Positions 17,295-26,896 of a DNA stretch of 64,000 bases are shown here, in pieces; the stretch's first letter is position 1; every line of letters starts with the position of its first letter. The DNA comes from Methylococcales bacterium. GTDB lineage: Bacteria > Pseudomonadota > Gammaproteobacteria > Methylococcales > Methylomonadaceae. The stretch lies in NCBI GenBank assembly GCA_028707085.1, contig JAQTUW010000005.1, positions 53,665-117,664 of the forward strand. Reading direction: 5' to 3'. The position numbers and the translations under genes are program-made. Below the pieces are notes generated by a model. That model was not told the origin of the DNA. It did not search any database and saw nothing but the letters and a program-made list of their open reading frames with translations.

Positions 17295-19148
17295 TCAAAA
17301 ACGGGTGTTCAAATCGAAATTCACGGTATCTACATTGTAGGTCGGCCCGTCTATGGCGTTGGTGCTATACCAGTGCATATTCATCCAGGTGTTTTTCGCC
17401 AGACCGTATTGCGCCGCCATCACCCAGCCTTTGGCGTTGGTGCCGCCGTTATGGAAAATGGAGTCGGTAAAGGCGTCCAGCACTGCGTCGCGCTGTACAT
17501 AACGGTAGGCAAAACTGAAATTCCAGTCGCCCGAGCGGGCGATCCGGGGATGGCCGATGTCGATCCGCGCCTGATAAGCCAGGGTGCGCGGCGCGGAATT
17601 GCTGTAATTGACCAGGCCATTGCTAAACTGGCTAAGAATTTGCTGCTGGTTATAACCCAGGTTTTTGGCGACATCGGCGGTAAACAGCACATGGGTCTGC
17701 CCGGCGTATAAATAATCGTAAATGGCCGTGGCATTGATGATCCTGAACTGGGAGGCCAGGCCGAACAAACAGCCGGTGGGGTCGGAACACACCGTGCCGC
17801 CGGCGGTATTGCTGTCGGTAATCGCCACTATCGAGTTGCCCTGCTGTAAAAATTGCGGCGCTGTCCAGTCGTATTCGTGACCATTGGTGTCGGATGCGCT
17901 GTTGTAACGGGCCGAGATGTTCTGGTATTCGTAATAGGCCAAGCCGAAATTCAGCCGCGAATCCTTGAACACCAGCCAGTCGGCGCCGAGCTGGCCGGCA
18001 TACAGCCACTTGGAGTTGCTGGAAAAATTCACGTTCTGGATAGGAAACACCCCCAAGGTCATGAACACGCTATCTGGCGATTGCTGGCCCTGATTGACGC
18101 CGACCCGTCCGGTCGGATTATCGGCCTTGTAACCGCGCACCGCCGGATCGTTCCGGTTCATATGATAGCGGAAACTGCCGGCAAGGCCCTCGAAACTGAG
18201 ATCCGGATCGAACACAATATCGGTGGACATAAAAGGATTGATGATACGGCCGCCGTAGGCGCTAAACCAACTGGTCTTGTCGCTGTCTAGATAATCGTAT
18301 TGCAAATAGGAACGGTCGATGGCGAACTCATAGGATTGCCCGGTATTGCCCAGGGTCTGGTTATTGGAAACCGGGTTATAGATATTACTGGTGGCGAAAC
18401 GTACTCCGGCTTTCACGCCGTCGGCAATATCGGCCTCAAAGCCCAGGCGGAGACGTTCGCTAAGCTTGAGCTGATCTTTGGTATTGTTGATGTAAGCGTA
18501 TTTTGTGGAGGTTGGCGATTGCGCCTCCGCGCCGCTCAAACCGGTGGTGATGCCGGCGGTATAAAGACTGTTGATATTCAAAAAGTTATAAGGCCCGATG
18601 CCCAGCCCCGACTGGTTGCCGCTGCCGAAAAAGTTATCCTGAAAACGCACCCGCATATCGAAAGTAGGATGTAATGCCGACACCCATTCCGGCATGGCGG
18701 CGGGGACGCCCCAGCCTTCGGTTTTGGCATCCTGCTTGACCTCCTTGACCACTTCGCTTTTCAGTTCGGCGCGAATGTCATCGCGCATTTCCTTTTTGAC
18801 GAACTCCGGCACATAACTGACATGCTTGCTGGCTTTGCCGGCCGCTTTCGGCATGCCCGCCCCGCCGGCAGCCTGCTGTTCCCGATCCGCCGCCTGCCCT
18901 TGCTGCGCATTTGCAGGCCCCGATTGCGCATTGCGATCCGTCGCCATGTCCGCCGCCTCCTGCTCGGCGGCGCTGACCAGACCACTGCCCTCCTGCTGAT
19001 TGATGACGCCGCGCTTGACCAGCAGATCGACCAGATTGACGAAAGTGGACTTCTTGACCTGAATGATTTCTTCGCCTTGCTCCGCCGCCGGGATGGCAAG
19101 CGACGAACTGGCCAGCAGTAGCAGTATCGATTTTGTGGCTGTATTCAT
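17295..19148 (-). CDS. Putative outer-membrane porin
   Basis: Large barrel-type protein (617 aa) of the 'putative porin' kind. Signal peptide at 1-22; an N-terminal periplasmic region of about 130 residues with a short coiled or anchoring segment (TFVNLVDLLVKRGVINQQ) and a Gln/Ala-rich linker; then about 450 residues of alternating beta pattern containing FDMRVRFQDNFFG, LGFEADIADGVKAGVRF and a C-terminal NFDLNTRF ending in phenylalanine. The cargo is unknown. Its place directly after tonB in the operon suggests it is the outer-membrane channel served by this Ton complex, although it lacks an obvious plug domain. Confidence 0.75.
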   Translation of the reverse strand: MNTATKSILLLLASSSLAIPAAEQGEEIIQVKKSTFVNLVDLLVKRGVINQQEGSGLVSAAEQEAADMATDRNAQSGPANAQQGQAADREQQAAGGAGMPKAAGKASKHVSYVPEFVKKEMRDDIRAELKSEVVKEVKQDAKTEGWGVPAAMPEWVSALHPTFDMRVRFQDNFFGSGNQSGLGIGPYNFLNINSLYTAGITTGLSGAEAQSPTSTKYAYINNTKDQLKLSERLRLGFEADIADGVKAGVRFATSNIYNPVSNNQTLGNTGQSYEFAIDRSYLQYDYLDSDKTSWFSAYGGRIINPFMSTDIVFDPDLSFEGLAGSFRYHMNRNDPAVRGYKADNPTGRVGVNQGQQSPDSVFMTLGVFPIQNVNFSSNSKWLYAGQLGADWLVFKDSRLNFGLAYYEYQNISARYNSASDTNGHEYDWTAPQFLQQGNSIVAITDSNTAGGTVCSDPTGCLFGLASQFRIINATAIYDYLYAGQTHVLFTADVAKNLGYNQQQILSQFSNGLVNYSNSAPRTLAYQARIDIGHPRIARSGDWNFSFAYRYVQRDAVLDAFTDSIFHNGGTNAKGWVMAAQYGLAKNTWMNMHWYSTNAIDGPTYNVDTVNFDLNTRF

Positions 19149-19192
19149 GCGTATTCTACATTCATGAGATTCGTAAATTTGCTTTCGGCTTT

Positions 19193-19861
19193 TTAGCTAC
19201 GCGCGGTCAGACGTATTCGCACCGGTTGCGGCATATTTTCCGGCGGCGGCTTGCCGATGCCTGCCTTTAGTTCTGGCAACGCAGCGCGGATGGCTTGATC
19301 CACATCGGCCTTACCGCTGCCCGACGCCAGTTCGCTGCGACTGATCCGCCCTTCGCTATCGACCCACACGGACAGCTCCACGCTATAGCCGATCTTCATG
19401 GCCACACTGTCCGCCAGCAATAATTGCAATTCATCCTCGATCCGCCGCTGTATCTGCCCGCCATACCAGATAATCGCATTACCCTGCCCGCCGCCCAGTA
19501 TCGATCTGCCACCCTTGTGGGCGGCCAGACCGAAAGCATCGGAACCGGCCGCGCCATCCGCATCCAGCCCCAATTCCGCGGCTGGCGGCTCATCGGCCTT
19601 TTCTGGCGTTGGCTCCGGCTCTGGCTCCGGAACCGGCTCCTCTATCTTTTCCGCCTTCATTTCCGGCTCGGGCGGTTTGATCTCCGGTTGCGGCGGCGGA
19701 GGCGGCGGCTGTATCATGGTAATCTGCTGCGCCAGCTTTTTGGTTTGCGGCGGTTTTTGAAATTTATCCTTCAAAAAATAAACCGCCAGCAAGATCAGCA
19801 AGCCCATGCCCACCCCCAGTAAAACCGGCGCCCGCCGCAGCCAGACATATCTGTTGTTCAT
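19193..19861 (-). CDS. tonB: TonB-like energy transducer
   Basis: Periplasm-spanning protein (222 aa) that transmits proton-motive force to outer-membrane proteins. Residues 13-30 form the single membrane anchor (VLLGVGMGLLILLAVYFL); residues about 47-95 are a Pro/Glu-rich spacer; the C-terminal about 90 residues form a TonB C-like domain with IGYSVELSVWVDSEGRIS and the final QPVRIRLTARS strand. It is encoded 14 bases after exbD, consistent with a dedicated complex. The domain is of the divergent TonB/TolA C type, so the exact partner cannot be assigned. Confidence 0.85.
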   Translation of the reverse strand: MNNRYVWLRRAPVLLGVGMGLLILLAVYFLKDKFQKPPQTKKLAQQITMIQPPPPPPQPEIKPPEPEMKAEKIEEPVPEPEPEPTPEKADEPPAAELGLDADGAAGSDAFGLAAHKGGRSILGGGQGNAIIWYGGQIQRRIEDELQLLLADSVAMKIGYSVELSVWVDSEGRISRSELASGSGKADVDQAIRAALPELKAGIGKPPPENMPQPVRIRLTARS

Positions 19862-19875
19862 ATCCGCAATCCGGT

Positions 19876-20280
19876 TTACTTGACCAGTTTCTGGGTAACC
19901 AGCCCGAGTTGGGTGATTTGCAACCGGGTCACCACATCCAGTACTTCGATCACTTTCTGGTACTGCACACTGGCGTCGGCCTTGACCACTACCGGCAAAT
20001 CCGGAACTGCGGCCTTATATTGCCCCAGTCGGGTTTCCAGCTCCTGCAGGGTAACCGGATAAGTGTCCAGATAGATGGCCCCATCCGGGGTAATGGAAAT
20101 CGCTTTGGTTTTTGGTTTGGACAACGATGGGGTGCTGCTGGCCTTGGGCAGATTGACGGTAATCCCCTGTACGGTGGCGGTGGTCATGATGATGAATATC
20201 AACAGCAACACATAAGCGACATCCAGCATTGGCGTGATGTTGATGTCGTCATATATTTTCTCTTCAGTTTCGATTTTCAC
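19876..20280 (-). CDS. exbD: ExbD/TolR family protein
   Basis: Inner-membrane subunit of the proton channel that energises TonB (134 aa). The single membrane helix carries the essential aspartate in DINITPMLDVAYVLLLIFI (residues about 13-32), followed by a periplasmic domain with VNLPKASSTPS and VVKADASVQYQKVIEV, as in all ExbD/TolR proteins. Its ATG overlaps the exbB stop by four bases, so translation is coupled. Confidence 0.93.
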   Translation of the reverse strand: MKIETEEKIYDDINITPMLDVAYVLLLIFIIMTTATVQGITVNLPKASSTPSLSKPKTKAISITPDGAIYLDTYPVTLQELETRLGQYKAAVPDLPVVVKADASVQYQKVIEVLDVVTRLQITQLGLVTQKLVK

Positions 20281-22076
20281 GCCTTGCTTCCCCTTTTTTG
20301 CATTTTTGCGGTACGCATGGTCAACAGCGCCAGAAATTCGTCGGAAAAAATACGCATGCCGGCGGTGATTTCCTTGATCCGGGTTAACAGATAGTTATAG
20401 GCAAACAGGGAAGGAATCGCCACCGCCAGACCGGTGACCGTCGCCAGCAGCGCGGCGGCAATGCCGGGGGCTATGGAATTGATGTTGACATCGCCGGTTG
20501 CGGCGATGGCCGCAAAGGTAATCATCACCCCGACCACCGTGCCCAATAAACCCAGAAACGGCCCACCGGCAATGGCTATGGTCAGCAACACCATATTGCC
20601 GTTGAGGCGCAGGGTTTCCATGACGATGTGCGAATCCAGCTTGACGCGCAGATAGTTCCAGGCTTCCTGGGTAACGGCCTGATCGGCGTCACCCTGCAGC
20701 AGCTTGAGTTCGTGTATGGCCAGATGGTACAGATGATACAGCGGGGAACTCTGGAAATGATCATGGCTGCCCGCCAGCGCCATCAGCAGATCCGAATCCG
20801 CCAGTTCCCGTTCTTCCGGACTTTCATCCTGATCCAGCACGTCCAGTTTTTTGAAATCAAGTTGCCTGTATTGCGCCAGAAACAGCGCGTTGTCCCGGGT
20901 GACGCGGTTGATCACTAGTGTTTTGCCGATCATCACCATGATCGCCACCAGCAGCATAATGATGGTCAGGCCTATTACCACCCAGCCGTCCAGGGTGACA
21001 TTCTGGACGATGACCATGAAGTGACTATCGCCGCCGCTACCGTTTGACTCGTCCTGGCCAAAATTCAATACCGAAAAGTCGGGGCTCTGGCTGCGGAAAG
21101 TCAACTTAAGCCAGTCCGCACTACGAGCAGTAGCGGCAATCTGCACTTCGTCCAGCAAGCCGCTAAAATTGTTGCCGACGCGGATAACCGGATTGAGTGC
21201 GGCAGCATGAATATTGGCAAGCGCGACCGATGCGCCATCGACAAACAGTTCCAGCCGGTCGGCCCGAAGCACCACGCTCAGCAGTTGCCAGCGCCCCAGC
21301 GCGAGATTGACCGGGGCGGTTTCCGACGCGCCTGCGCCGTCATGCCAGCCGGCCACCAGCGCCGCGTCCTGAATATGCAGCTCAAGTCCGGTCTCGCCGT
21401 CCATGGCCTCCAGCACTCTGGCGGCGTTCTGCGGCTGGTCTATCCTGATCCAGCTTGAAAATGTCCAGCCTTTGTCCGGAACAATCGCCAGTTGCGGCGC
21501 GGCATTGACGGTAATGGCCCCCGCACCGCCAAATTGCGCCGCCGCGCCTATCCAGCCGGCGGCAATAATCTGCGCGGTGGATTCGGCGGCGTTTGTGGCG
21601 TAGGCAGTCGCGTCCTGCGGCAGAGTTTCGCCTTCCCTGAAATGATAAACCAGAGACTGGGCGGCATCGTAAAGACTTTTACCGTCCGAACCGTCCTGAG
21701 CCGACGGATTGCCATAATACATCCACAGGGTATTGGCGTCGCTGCCGCCCTTTACCTGGGGAAGCCGCACCCAGATCAGGCCGAGTTCACTGAGCACATC
21801 CAGTTGCTCCACCTGATAATGCAGCGGCGTTTTATCATCCTTTAAAAACCGCAAATCGCGGCCGTTTTCCGACAAGTCGGCAAAATAACCGAAATTGCCG
21901 GCATGCAGACGAATCAATAGCGGAAAATCCGTCAGCGTTTCCTGGGTATCGGCGCCGGTTGCCGTGGTATCGACATTGATCTGCCGCCTCGAACTCCAGT
22001 CGTCGCTCCACCAGGCCAGGGCCAACAATGGAAACAGAAATAGAGCCAATCCCATCAGGTAATATGGTTTTTTCAT
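20277..22076 (-). CDS. exbB: MotA/TolQ/ExbB channel with N-terminal DUF2341-LamG-like domains
   Basis: A 599 aa fusion. Order: signal peptide (1-21), DUF2341 domain with WWSDDWSSRRQINVD and IWVRLPQV (about 22-120), a LamG/concanavalin-like jelly roll (about 140-320, with WTFSSWIRIDQPQ and FSGLLDEVQIA), first membrane helix (about 365-385), cytoplasmic loop, then the ExbB signature LTIAIAGGPFLGLLGTVVGV and two further helices (to about 570). Ordinary ExbB is about 240 aa. The extra periplasmic part resembles carbohydrate-binding modules, so it may sense or bind a glycan. First gene of the six-gene operon. Confidence 0.88.
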   Translation of the reverse strand: MKKPYYLMGLALFLFPLLALAWWSDDWSSRRQINVDTTATGADTQETLTDFPLLIRLHAGNFGYFADLSENGRDLRFLKDDKTPLHYQVEQLDVLSELGLIWVRLPQVKGGSDANTLWMYYGNPSAQDGSDGKSLYDAAQSLVYHFREGETLPQDATAYATNAAESTAQIIAAGWIGAAAQFGGAGAITVNAAPQLAIVPDKGWTFSSWIRIDQPQNAARVLEAMDGETGLELHIQDAALVAGWHDGAGASETAPVNLALGRWQLLSVVLRADRLELFVDGASVALANIHAAALNPVIRVGNNFSGLLDEVQIAATARSADWLKLTFRSQSPDFSVLNFGQDESNGSGGDSHFMVIVQNVTLDGWVVIGLTIIMLLVAIMVMIGKTLVINRVTRDNALFLAQYRQLDFKKLDVLDQDESPEERELADSDLLMALAGSHDHFQSSPLYHLYHLAIHELKLLQGDADQAVTQEAWNYLRVKLDSHIVMETLRLNGNMVLLTIAIAGGPFLGLLGTVVGVMITFAAIAATGDVNINSIAPGIAAALLATVTGLAVAIPSLFAYNYLLTRIKEITAGMRIFSDEFLALLTMRTAKMQKRGSKA

Positions 22077-22447
22077 TTAAGGTTTTATGATGTCCCAAGC
22101 GATAAGCACTTTTTACTATCCGGTGTTTAACAGCGCCCCGGCAGGCTGTCCGGAAATAGAGAACCTATTGCCGGACAGCCGGTTTGGCGCAATTCGGATA
22201 TGTTTTATTAAATATACCGAAAAATCGGTTTAATACAACTCCAAACTGCTTCCAGACGCAGGAAACCGGATACCGCAAATTGTAACGGGGCTTGCCCTCC
22301 GGGAAACAAGCAAAATTCACACCATCCATAAAGCATTTTAAATTCAGGCGATTATGTTTCGCTACATTGTTACTTTAGCTACATAACGACTTCCGATCAA
22401 CCATTTTTTTGTCCGCATCTGCCGAGCGCCACTCGCCTGCCAGACAT
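22077..22447. other. Intergenic region glnD / exbB-like operon
   Basis: 371 bases without a gene. It should contain the glnD 3' end and the promoter of the leftward Ton-type operon. The notable structure is the hairpin at 22144-22180. No promoter could be placed with confidence. Confidence 0.5.
22144..22180. repeat. 10-bp inverted repeat, relative of the MITE-like family
   Basis: GGCTGTCCGG and CCGGACAGCC flank a 17-base AT-richer loop that contains ATAGAGAACCTAT. The CTGTCCGG core and the neighbouring ATAGA recall the ends of the 5815-5981 element, so this may be a shortened relative. It could also act as a terminator or leader hairpin. Confidence 0.5.
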
Positions 22448-25096
22448 TTAAACATCTTCGCCCAACAACTCCAGAATTCGGTCGCGAACCCGATTTTTTT
22501 TGTTTTCATCCTCTATGGGCCGGGATTGCCGGTCGCTGATGTAAAACATGTCTTCCGCCCGGCTGCCTATGGTGGTGATTTTGGCGTCGTGCAACTGGAT
22601 GTCCAGTTCGGTAAAGGCCCGGCCTATGATGGATAACAGTCCGGCCCGATCCGTGGTGATCAATTCGATAACGGTATGCCGGCTGGACGGGTCGGCCAGA
22701 AAGGTCAGGCGGGTCTTGATGGGAAAATGCCGGGCCTGCCGGGATTGTTTATGCAGATTGACCGGCGGCTTGACGGGTTTGCGGCCGAGCAGGTTCTGTC
22801 GTAGCGCGGTGCAGATATGAATCTCCTGGCACAAATCCTTGATCGCTTCGCCATTCTGTTCCAGCACCTGAAAACTGTTCAGCACATACTGATCGGATGT
22901 GGTGATAATGCGGGCGTCCAGAATCGTCAGCCCCAGTTGATCGATAGTGGCTGTGCAGATCGAAAAAATGCCGGTTTCATTGTGGGCGTAGACAAAAATT
23001 TCGGCGCTGGCCCGCTGGGTTTGCGGACGCAGCAGCACCAGGGGCATATCCTGTTCCGCCGAGGCGGCGATAGCGATGGTATGCCAGGCGATTTCATCCG
23101 CCGAATAGCGCAGAAAATAATCATTGCTCAGATGCTGCCAGGAGTTTTGGATGGTCGGTGCGGACAGGCCCAGCTTGCTCAACTCCTGCCTGGCTTCCCG
23201 GATATTGTCGTTCAAGCGCTCCGATCTGGCCATCGGGTTATGCAAGCCGCGATGCAGGGCGTTATGGGTGGCGATGTATAGTTCTTTCAGCAGGGTATCC
23301 TTCCAGGAGTTCCACAAACTGGGATTGGTGGCCCGAATATCGGCCACCGTCAGCAAATACAGATGGTTGAGATATTCAATGCTGCCAACCTGAAACGCAA
23401 AATCGTGTATCACTGCGGGATCGCTGATATCCTTGCGCTGCGCGGTCATGGACATCAGCAGATGATGACGAACCAACCAGGCCACCAGCCTGACATCGTG
23501 ACTGGCCAGATCGTGCTGGATACAGAACTTCCGGGCGATGCTTTCGCCCAGCTCGGAATGATCGCCGCCCCGACCTTTGCCTATATCATGAAACAGCGCA
23601 GCGATATAAAGCACTTCCGGCCTGGCAATCAATAAAAATATCCGTGTGCAGAACGGCAATTCCGCCGCGTGCTTGTCCAGCGAAAACCGGCGCAGATTCC
23701 GGATCACAAACAAGGTATGTTCATCCACCGTATAAATGTGGAACAGGTCATACTGCATGCGCGCCACGATATTGGCGAAATCCGGCAAATAGGCCGCCAG
23801 CACCCCATAGCGGTTCATGCGCTTCAGTTCATGGGTGATGCCGCGCGGCTGACGGAGAATGTCCAGAAACAGCTTGTTGGCCTGCTTGTTCTGCCGGAAG
23901 GCCTGATCGATTCGATGCACATTCTTGCGAATCAGCCTGACAGTGCTGGCGCGGATGCCTTTGATGGACGGCAAACGCTGCACCAGCAAAAAGATTTCCA
24001 GCAGCGCCAGCGGCTGCCGTTCGAACACATCCTGGTTGCTGGCTTCCAGATAACCGCCGATGGACGAAAAATTGGCGTTGATCGGCACAGGTCTAAGATT
24101 CTCCTGATGACTGACCAGCTTTTCGCTTAACAACTGCAGCAGCATTTCGTTCAGACTTTCTATATCCAGCACCGTTCTGAAATAAAATTGCATGAAACGC
24201 TCGACATCCGGCTGCAGCTGCTCATTGAGATAACCAAACTGCTCGGCCAGTTCCCGCTGGTAATCAAATAACAGACGGTCTTCGCAACGATTCGTCAGTC
24301 TATGCAGGGCGAAGCGCAAGCGCCACAGCACATCCCGCGCCGCGATCAGCGTATCGTATTCGGAACGGGGCAGAAAACCGTACTTGATCAGTTCGCGCAG
24401 GGACGAGGAATGGTAATGATGCCTGAACACCCAGGTGATGACCTGCAAATCCCGCAGTCCGCCCGGCCCTTCCTTGATGTTCGGCTCCAGATTATAGGCA
24501 GTGTTGTGATATTTGCAGTAGCGTTGTTCCTGCTCCGCCAGCTTGGCCGGGAAAAATCGTTCCGAAGTCCACAGCGCCTGCTCGGCTATTCCGGTCTCCA
24601 GGCTGGAAAACAGGCTGCGGTTGCCGCAAATCTGCCGCATCTCCAGTAGGCTGGTATAGATGGTCTGATCTTCCGCCGCTTCTTCCCGACATTCATCAAT
24701 CGTGCGTACGCTTTGCCCCGGTTTAAGGCCTATATCCCACAAAAACCGGCTGAAATTGGATAATTGCTCATGCAGCAGCTCCTTGTCCCCCGCATTGGCC
24801 AGAATCAGAATATCGATGTCCGAATGCGGAAACAATTCGCATCGACCATAACCGCCGGTGGCCACTAGCGCCAGCGAAGCGGCCTGCCTACCCAGAAAAT
24901 GCCGCCAGCAGCAAATCAGCAACTGATCAATAAAACGCGATTTGGCGGCCAGTAAACAACCGACCGGACTATCCGGTCTGAAGCGCTGGCCCAGGGTTTG
25001 CGCCTGAATGCCGATAAGCCGCTTGAAAGCCGATACAGGACTGGGCTGGTCGAAACAACCGACAAATTCAGTTTCGGCCGGCGGCAAGCCTGTCAC
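22448..25096 (-). CDS. glnD: [Protein-PII] uridylyltransferase GlnD
   Basis: Bifunctional nitrogen sensor that adds UMP to, or removes it from, PII proteins according to glutamine level. The 882 aa protein has the nucleotidyltransferase motif GGYGRCELFPHSDIDIL (about 102-118), an HD domain with LFHDIGKGRGGDHSE (about 500), and two C-terminal ACT domains (the last with ELITTDRAGLLSIIG near 790). It starts with GTG 25096, overlapping the map stop (GTGA), which indicates coupling; map-glnD order is also common in other gammaproteobacteria. Confidence 0.97.
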   Translation of the reverse strand: MTGLPPAETEFVGCFDQPSPVSAFKRLIGIQAQTLGQRFRPDSPVGCLLAAKSRFIDQLLICCWRHFLGRQAASLALVATGGYGRCELFPHSDIDILILANAGDKELLHEQLSNFSRFLWDIGLKPGQSVRTIDECREEAAEDQTIYTSLLEMRQICGNRSLFSSLETGIAEQALWTSERFFPAKLAEQEQRYCKYHNTAYNLEPNIKEGPGGLRDLQVITWVFRHHYHSSSLRELIKYGFLPRSEYDTLIAARDVLWRLRFALHRLTNRCEDRLLFDYQRELAEQFGYLNEQLQPDVERFMQFYFRTVLDIESLNEMLLQLLSEKLVSHQENLRPVPINANFSSIGGYLEASNQDVFERQPLALLEIFLLVQRLPSIKGIRASTVRLIRKNVHRIDQAFRQNKQANKLFLDILRQPRGITHELKRMNRYGVLAAYLPDFANIVARMQYDLFHIYTVDEHTLFVIRNLRRFSLDKHAAELPFCTRIFLLIARPEVLYIAALFHDIGKGRGGDHSELGESIARKFCIQHDLASHDVRLVAWLVRHHLLMSMTAQRKDISDPAVIHDFAFQVGSIEYLNHLYLLTVADIRATNPSLWNSWKDTLLKELYIATHNALHRGLHNPMARSERLNDNIREARQELSKLGLSAPTIQNSWQHLSNDYFLRYSADEIAWHTIAIAASAEQDMPLVLLRPQTQRASAEIFVYAHNETGIFSICTATIDQLGLTILDARIITTSDQYVLNSFQVLEQNGEAIKDLCQEIHICTALRQNLLGRKPVKPPVNLHKQSRQARHFPIKTRLTFLADPSSRHTVIELITTDRAGLLSIIGRAFTELDIQLHDAKITTIGSRAEDMFYISDRQSRPIEDENKKNRVRDRILELLGEDV

Positions 25097-25860
25097 CGCT
25101 CGTCCTCGCGCAGAGTCAGGATTTCATAGCCGGTTTCTGTGACCAGAATGGTATGCTCCCATTGGGCTGACAGGCTGCGATCCTTGGTGACCGCCGTCCA
25201 GCCGTCGGCCAGGATTTTCATGTGCCGCTTGCCCAGGTTGATCATGGGCTCAATGGTAAAGATCATGCCCGGCCTGATCTCCTCGCCTTCGCCCATCTTG
25301 CCGAAGTGCATGACATGCGGTTCTTCGTGAAATTTTTTACCGATGCCGTGCCCACAAAACTCCCTGACCACGGAATAGCGGCTGCTTTCGGCATGCTTTT
25401 GAATGGCATGGCCTATATCGCCGAAATGCGCGCCGGGCTTCACCTGCTCTATCCCCAGAAATAGGCACTCACGGGTGATTTCCACCAGTCTGGCCGCATG
25501 CGGGCTAACATCGCCTATACAAAACATTTGACTGGTATCGCCGTGATAATCGTCCTTGATCACGGTAATATCAATATTGACGATGTCGCCGTTCTTCAGT
25601 TTTTTATCGCTGGGAATGCCATGACAAATCTGCTGATTGATGGAGGTACAGATAGATTTTGGGAAACCCCGGTAATTTAGCGGCGCCGGTATGGCTTGCT
25701 GCACATCTACAATATAGTCATGGCAAATCCGATCCAGCTCTTCGGTGCTGACGCCGGCCGCCACATACGGCGCGACCATCTCCAGAACCTCGGCCGCCAA
25801 TTTGCAGGCAACGCGCATTTTTGCGATTTCATCTGGGGTTTTTATTACAATACTACTCAT
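25093..25860 (-). CDS. map: Methionine aminopeptidase, type I
   Basis: Cytoplasmic metalloenzyme that removes the initiator methionine (255 aa; E. coli 264). Metal-ligand and active-site blocks are present: NIDITVIKDDYHGDTS, EFCGHGIGKKFHEEPHV and FTIEPMI. The ATG at 25860 (MSSIVIKTPDEIAKMR) matches the family N-terminus; an upstream in-frame start at 25917 would add non-family residues. It is divergent from rpsB, as in E. coli. Confidence 0.96.
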   Translation of the reverse strand: MSSIVIKTPDEIAKMRVACKLAAEVLEMVAPYVAAGVSTEELDRICHDYIVDVQQAIPAPLNYRGFPKSICTSINQQICHGIPSDKKLKNGDIVNIDITVIKDDYHGDTSQMFCIGDVSPHAARLVEITRECLFLGIEQVKPGAHFGDIGHAIQKHAESSRYSVVREFCGHGIGKKFHEEPHVMHFGKMGEGEEIRPGMIFTIEPMINLGKRHMKILADGWTAVTKDRSLSAQWEHTILVTETGYEILTLREDER

Positions 25861-25953
25861 GTTCGAGTTTAAGTTCGGGGAAAAGGGTGTGGCGCCTGTG
25901 TGCGTGTATCCCAGCATGCGCCTTTGGAATGAGCCAGTCTAACAGATTCGGGC

Positions 25954-25982
25954 TTGTTGTAAAAACGCTATTGTGGTATAAA
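25954..25982 (+). promoter_or_regulatory. Candidate sigma-70 promoter of rpsB-tsf
   Basis: TTGTTG (-35) and TATAAA (-10) with a 17-base spacer, upstream of the structured rpsB leader. The spacing and position fit a strong ribosomal-protein promoter; this was called by eye. Confidence 0.6.
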
Positions 25983-25994
25983 GCTAAGTTCACT

Positions 25995-26127
25995 ATGTTT
26001 TAATACTCACGCCTGTCGACACGGTTGGTGGGGTGCCGGTTCAGCCTTCTGGTAAACCGGTCACCAGTCGGGACAGTGCGGAGGCGCAACCCAAAGCCGG
26101 ATAATCCGGCAAAATCCTGAGGAGAAA
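25995..26127 (+). promoter_or_regulatory. rpsB 5' leader, S2/t44-type RNA
   Basis: The about 130-base leader contains the block CACGCCTGTC, then ACGGTTGGTGGGGTGCCGGT, which recalls the E. coli t44/rpsB leader that lies in the same place between map and rpsB. Visible hairpins are CCGGTT / AACCGG (26036-26060) and GCCGG / CCGGC (26096-26110), the latter just before the AGGAG site. Known S2 leaders mediate autoregulation of rpsB-tsf; that role here is by analogy. Confidence 0.65.
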
Positions 26128-26130
26128 TAA

Positions 26131-26886
26131 ATGGCAGCAGTGTCAATGCGTGAAATGTTGGAAGCCGGTATCCATTTTGGCCACCAGACCCGTTACTGGA
26201 ACCCTAAAATGGCGCCCTACCTGTTTGGCGCCCGCAACAAAATCCATATCATCGATCTGGAACAGACTTTACCGCTTTTCAACGATGCGATGAACTATCT
26301 TGGTCAAATGACCGCCAACAAAGGCACCATTTTGTTTGTCGGCACCAAAAAAGCCGCCCGCAAAACCGTCGCCGAAGAAGCAAAACGCTGCGGCATGCCT
26401 TATGTCAACCACCGTTGGCTGGGCGGCATGCTAACCAACTTCAAAACCATCAAAAAATCCATCAATCGCCTGAAAGAACTGGAAGCCATGAAATCCGACG
26501 GTACCTTGCATCAGCGCTTCAGCAAAAAAGAAGCATTGGGCATGGAGCGCGAACTGGAAAAACTGGAACGCAGCCTGGGCGGCATCAAAGACATGCGCGG
26601 CACGCCGGACGTGATTTTTGTGCTGGATGTCGGTTATGAAAAAAACGCCATCATGGAAGCCAAAAAACTTGGCATCCCTGTCGTCGGCGTTGTTGACTCC
26701 AACAACTCGCCCGAAAAAATAGATTATGTCATACCCGGCAACGACGACTCCATCCGCGCCGTCAGTCTGTATTGCCAAAGCGCTTCGTCAGCCGTGCTGG
26801 AAGCCCGCTCGCTGCGTATGGATGCAGCAGCCAAGACCGATGATTTCATTGAAGAAACCACTTCTGAATCCGAAGTCGAAGCATAA
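26131..26886 (+). CDS. rpsB: 30S ribosomal protein S2
   Basis: Ribosomal protein of the small subunit platform (251 aa). Family blocks are evident: [40 protein letters not shown] and [15 protein letters not shown]. The acidic C-terminal tail ([10 protein letters not shown]) is usual for gammaproteobacteria. A strong AGGAG site precedes the ATG. It leads the rpsB-tsf unit, with the leader upstream and an attenuator-type terminator before tsf. Confidence 0.99.
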   Translation: MAAVSMREMLEAGIHFGHQTRYWNPKMAPYLFGARNKIHIIDLEQTLPLFNDAMNYLGQMTANKGTILFVGTKKAARKTVAEEAKRCGMPYVNHRWLGGMLTNFKTIKKSINRLKELEAMKSDGTLHQRFSKKEALGMERELEKLERSLGGIKDMRGTPDVIFVLDVGYEKNAIMEAKKLGIPVVGVVDSNNSPEKIDYVIPGNDDSIRAVSLYCQSASSAVLEARSLRMDAAAKTDDFIEETTSESEVEA

Positions 26887-26896
26887 GTTAGCAAAC

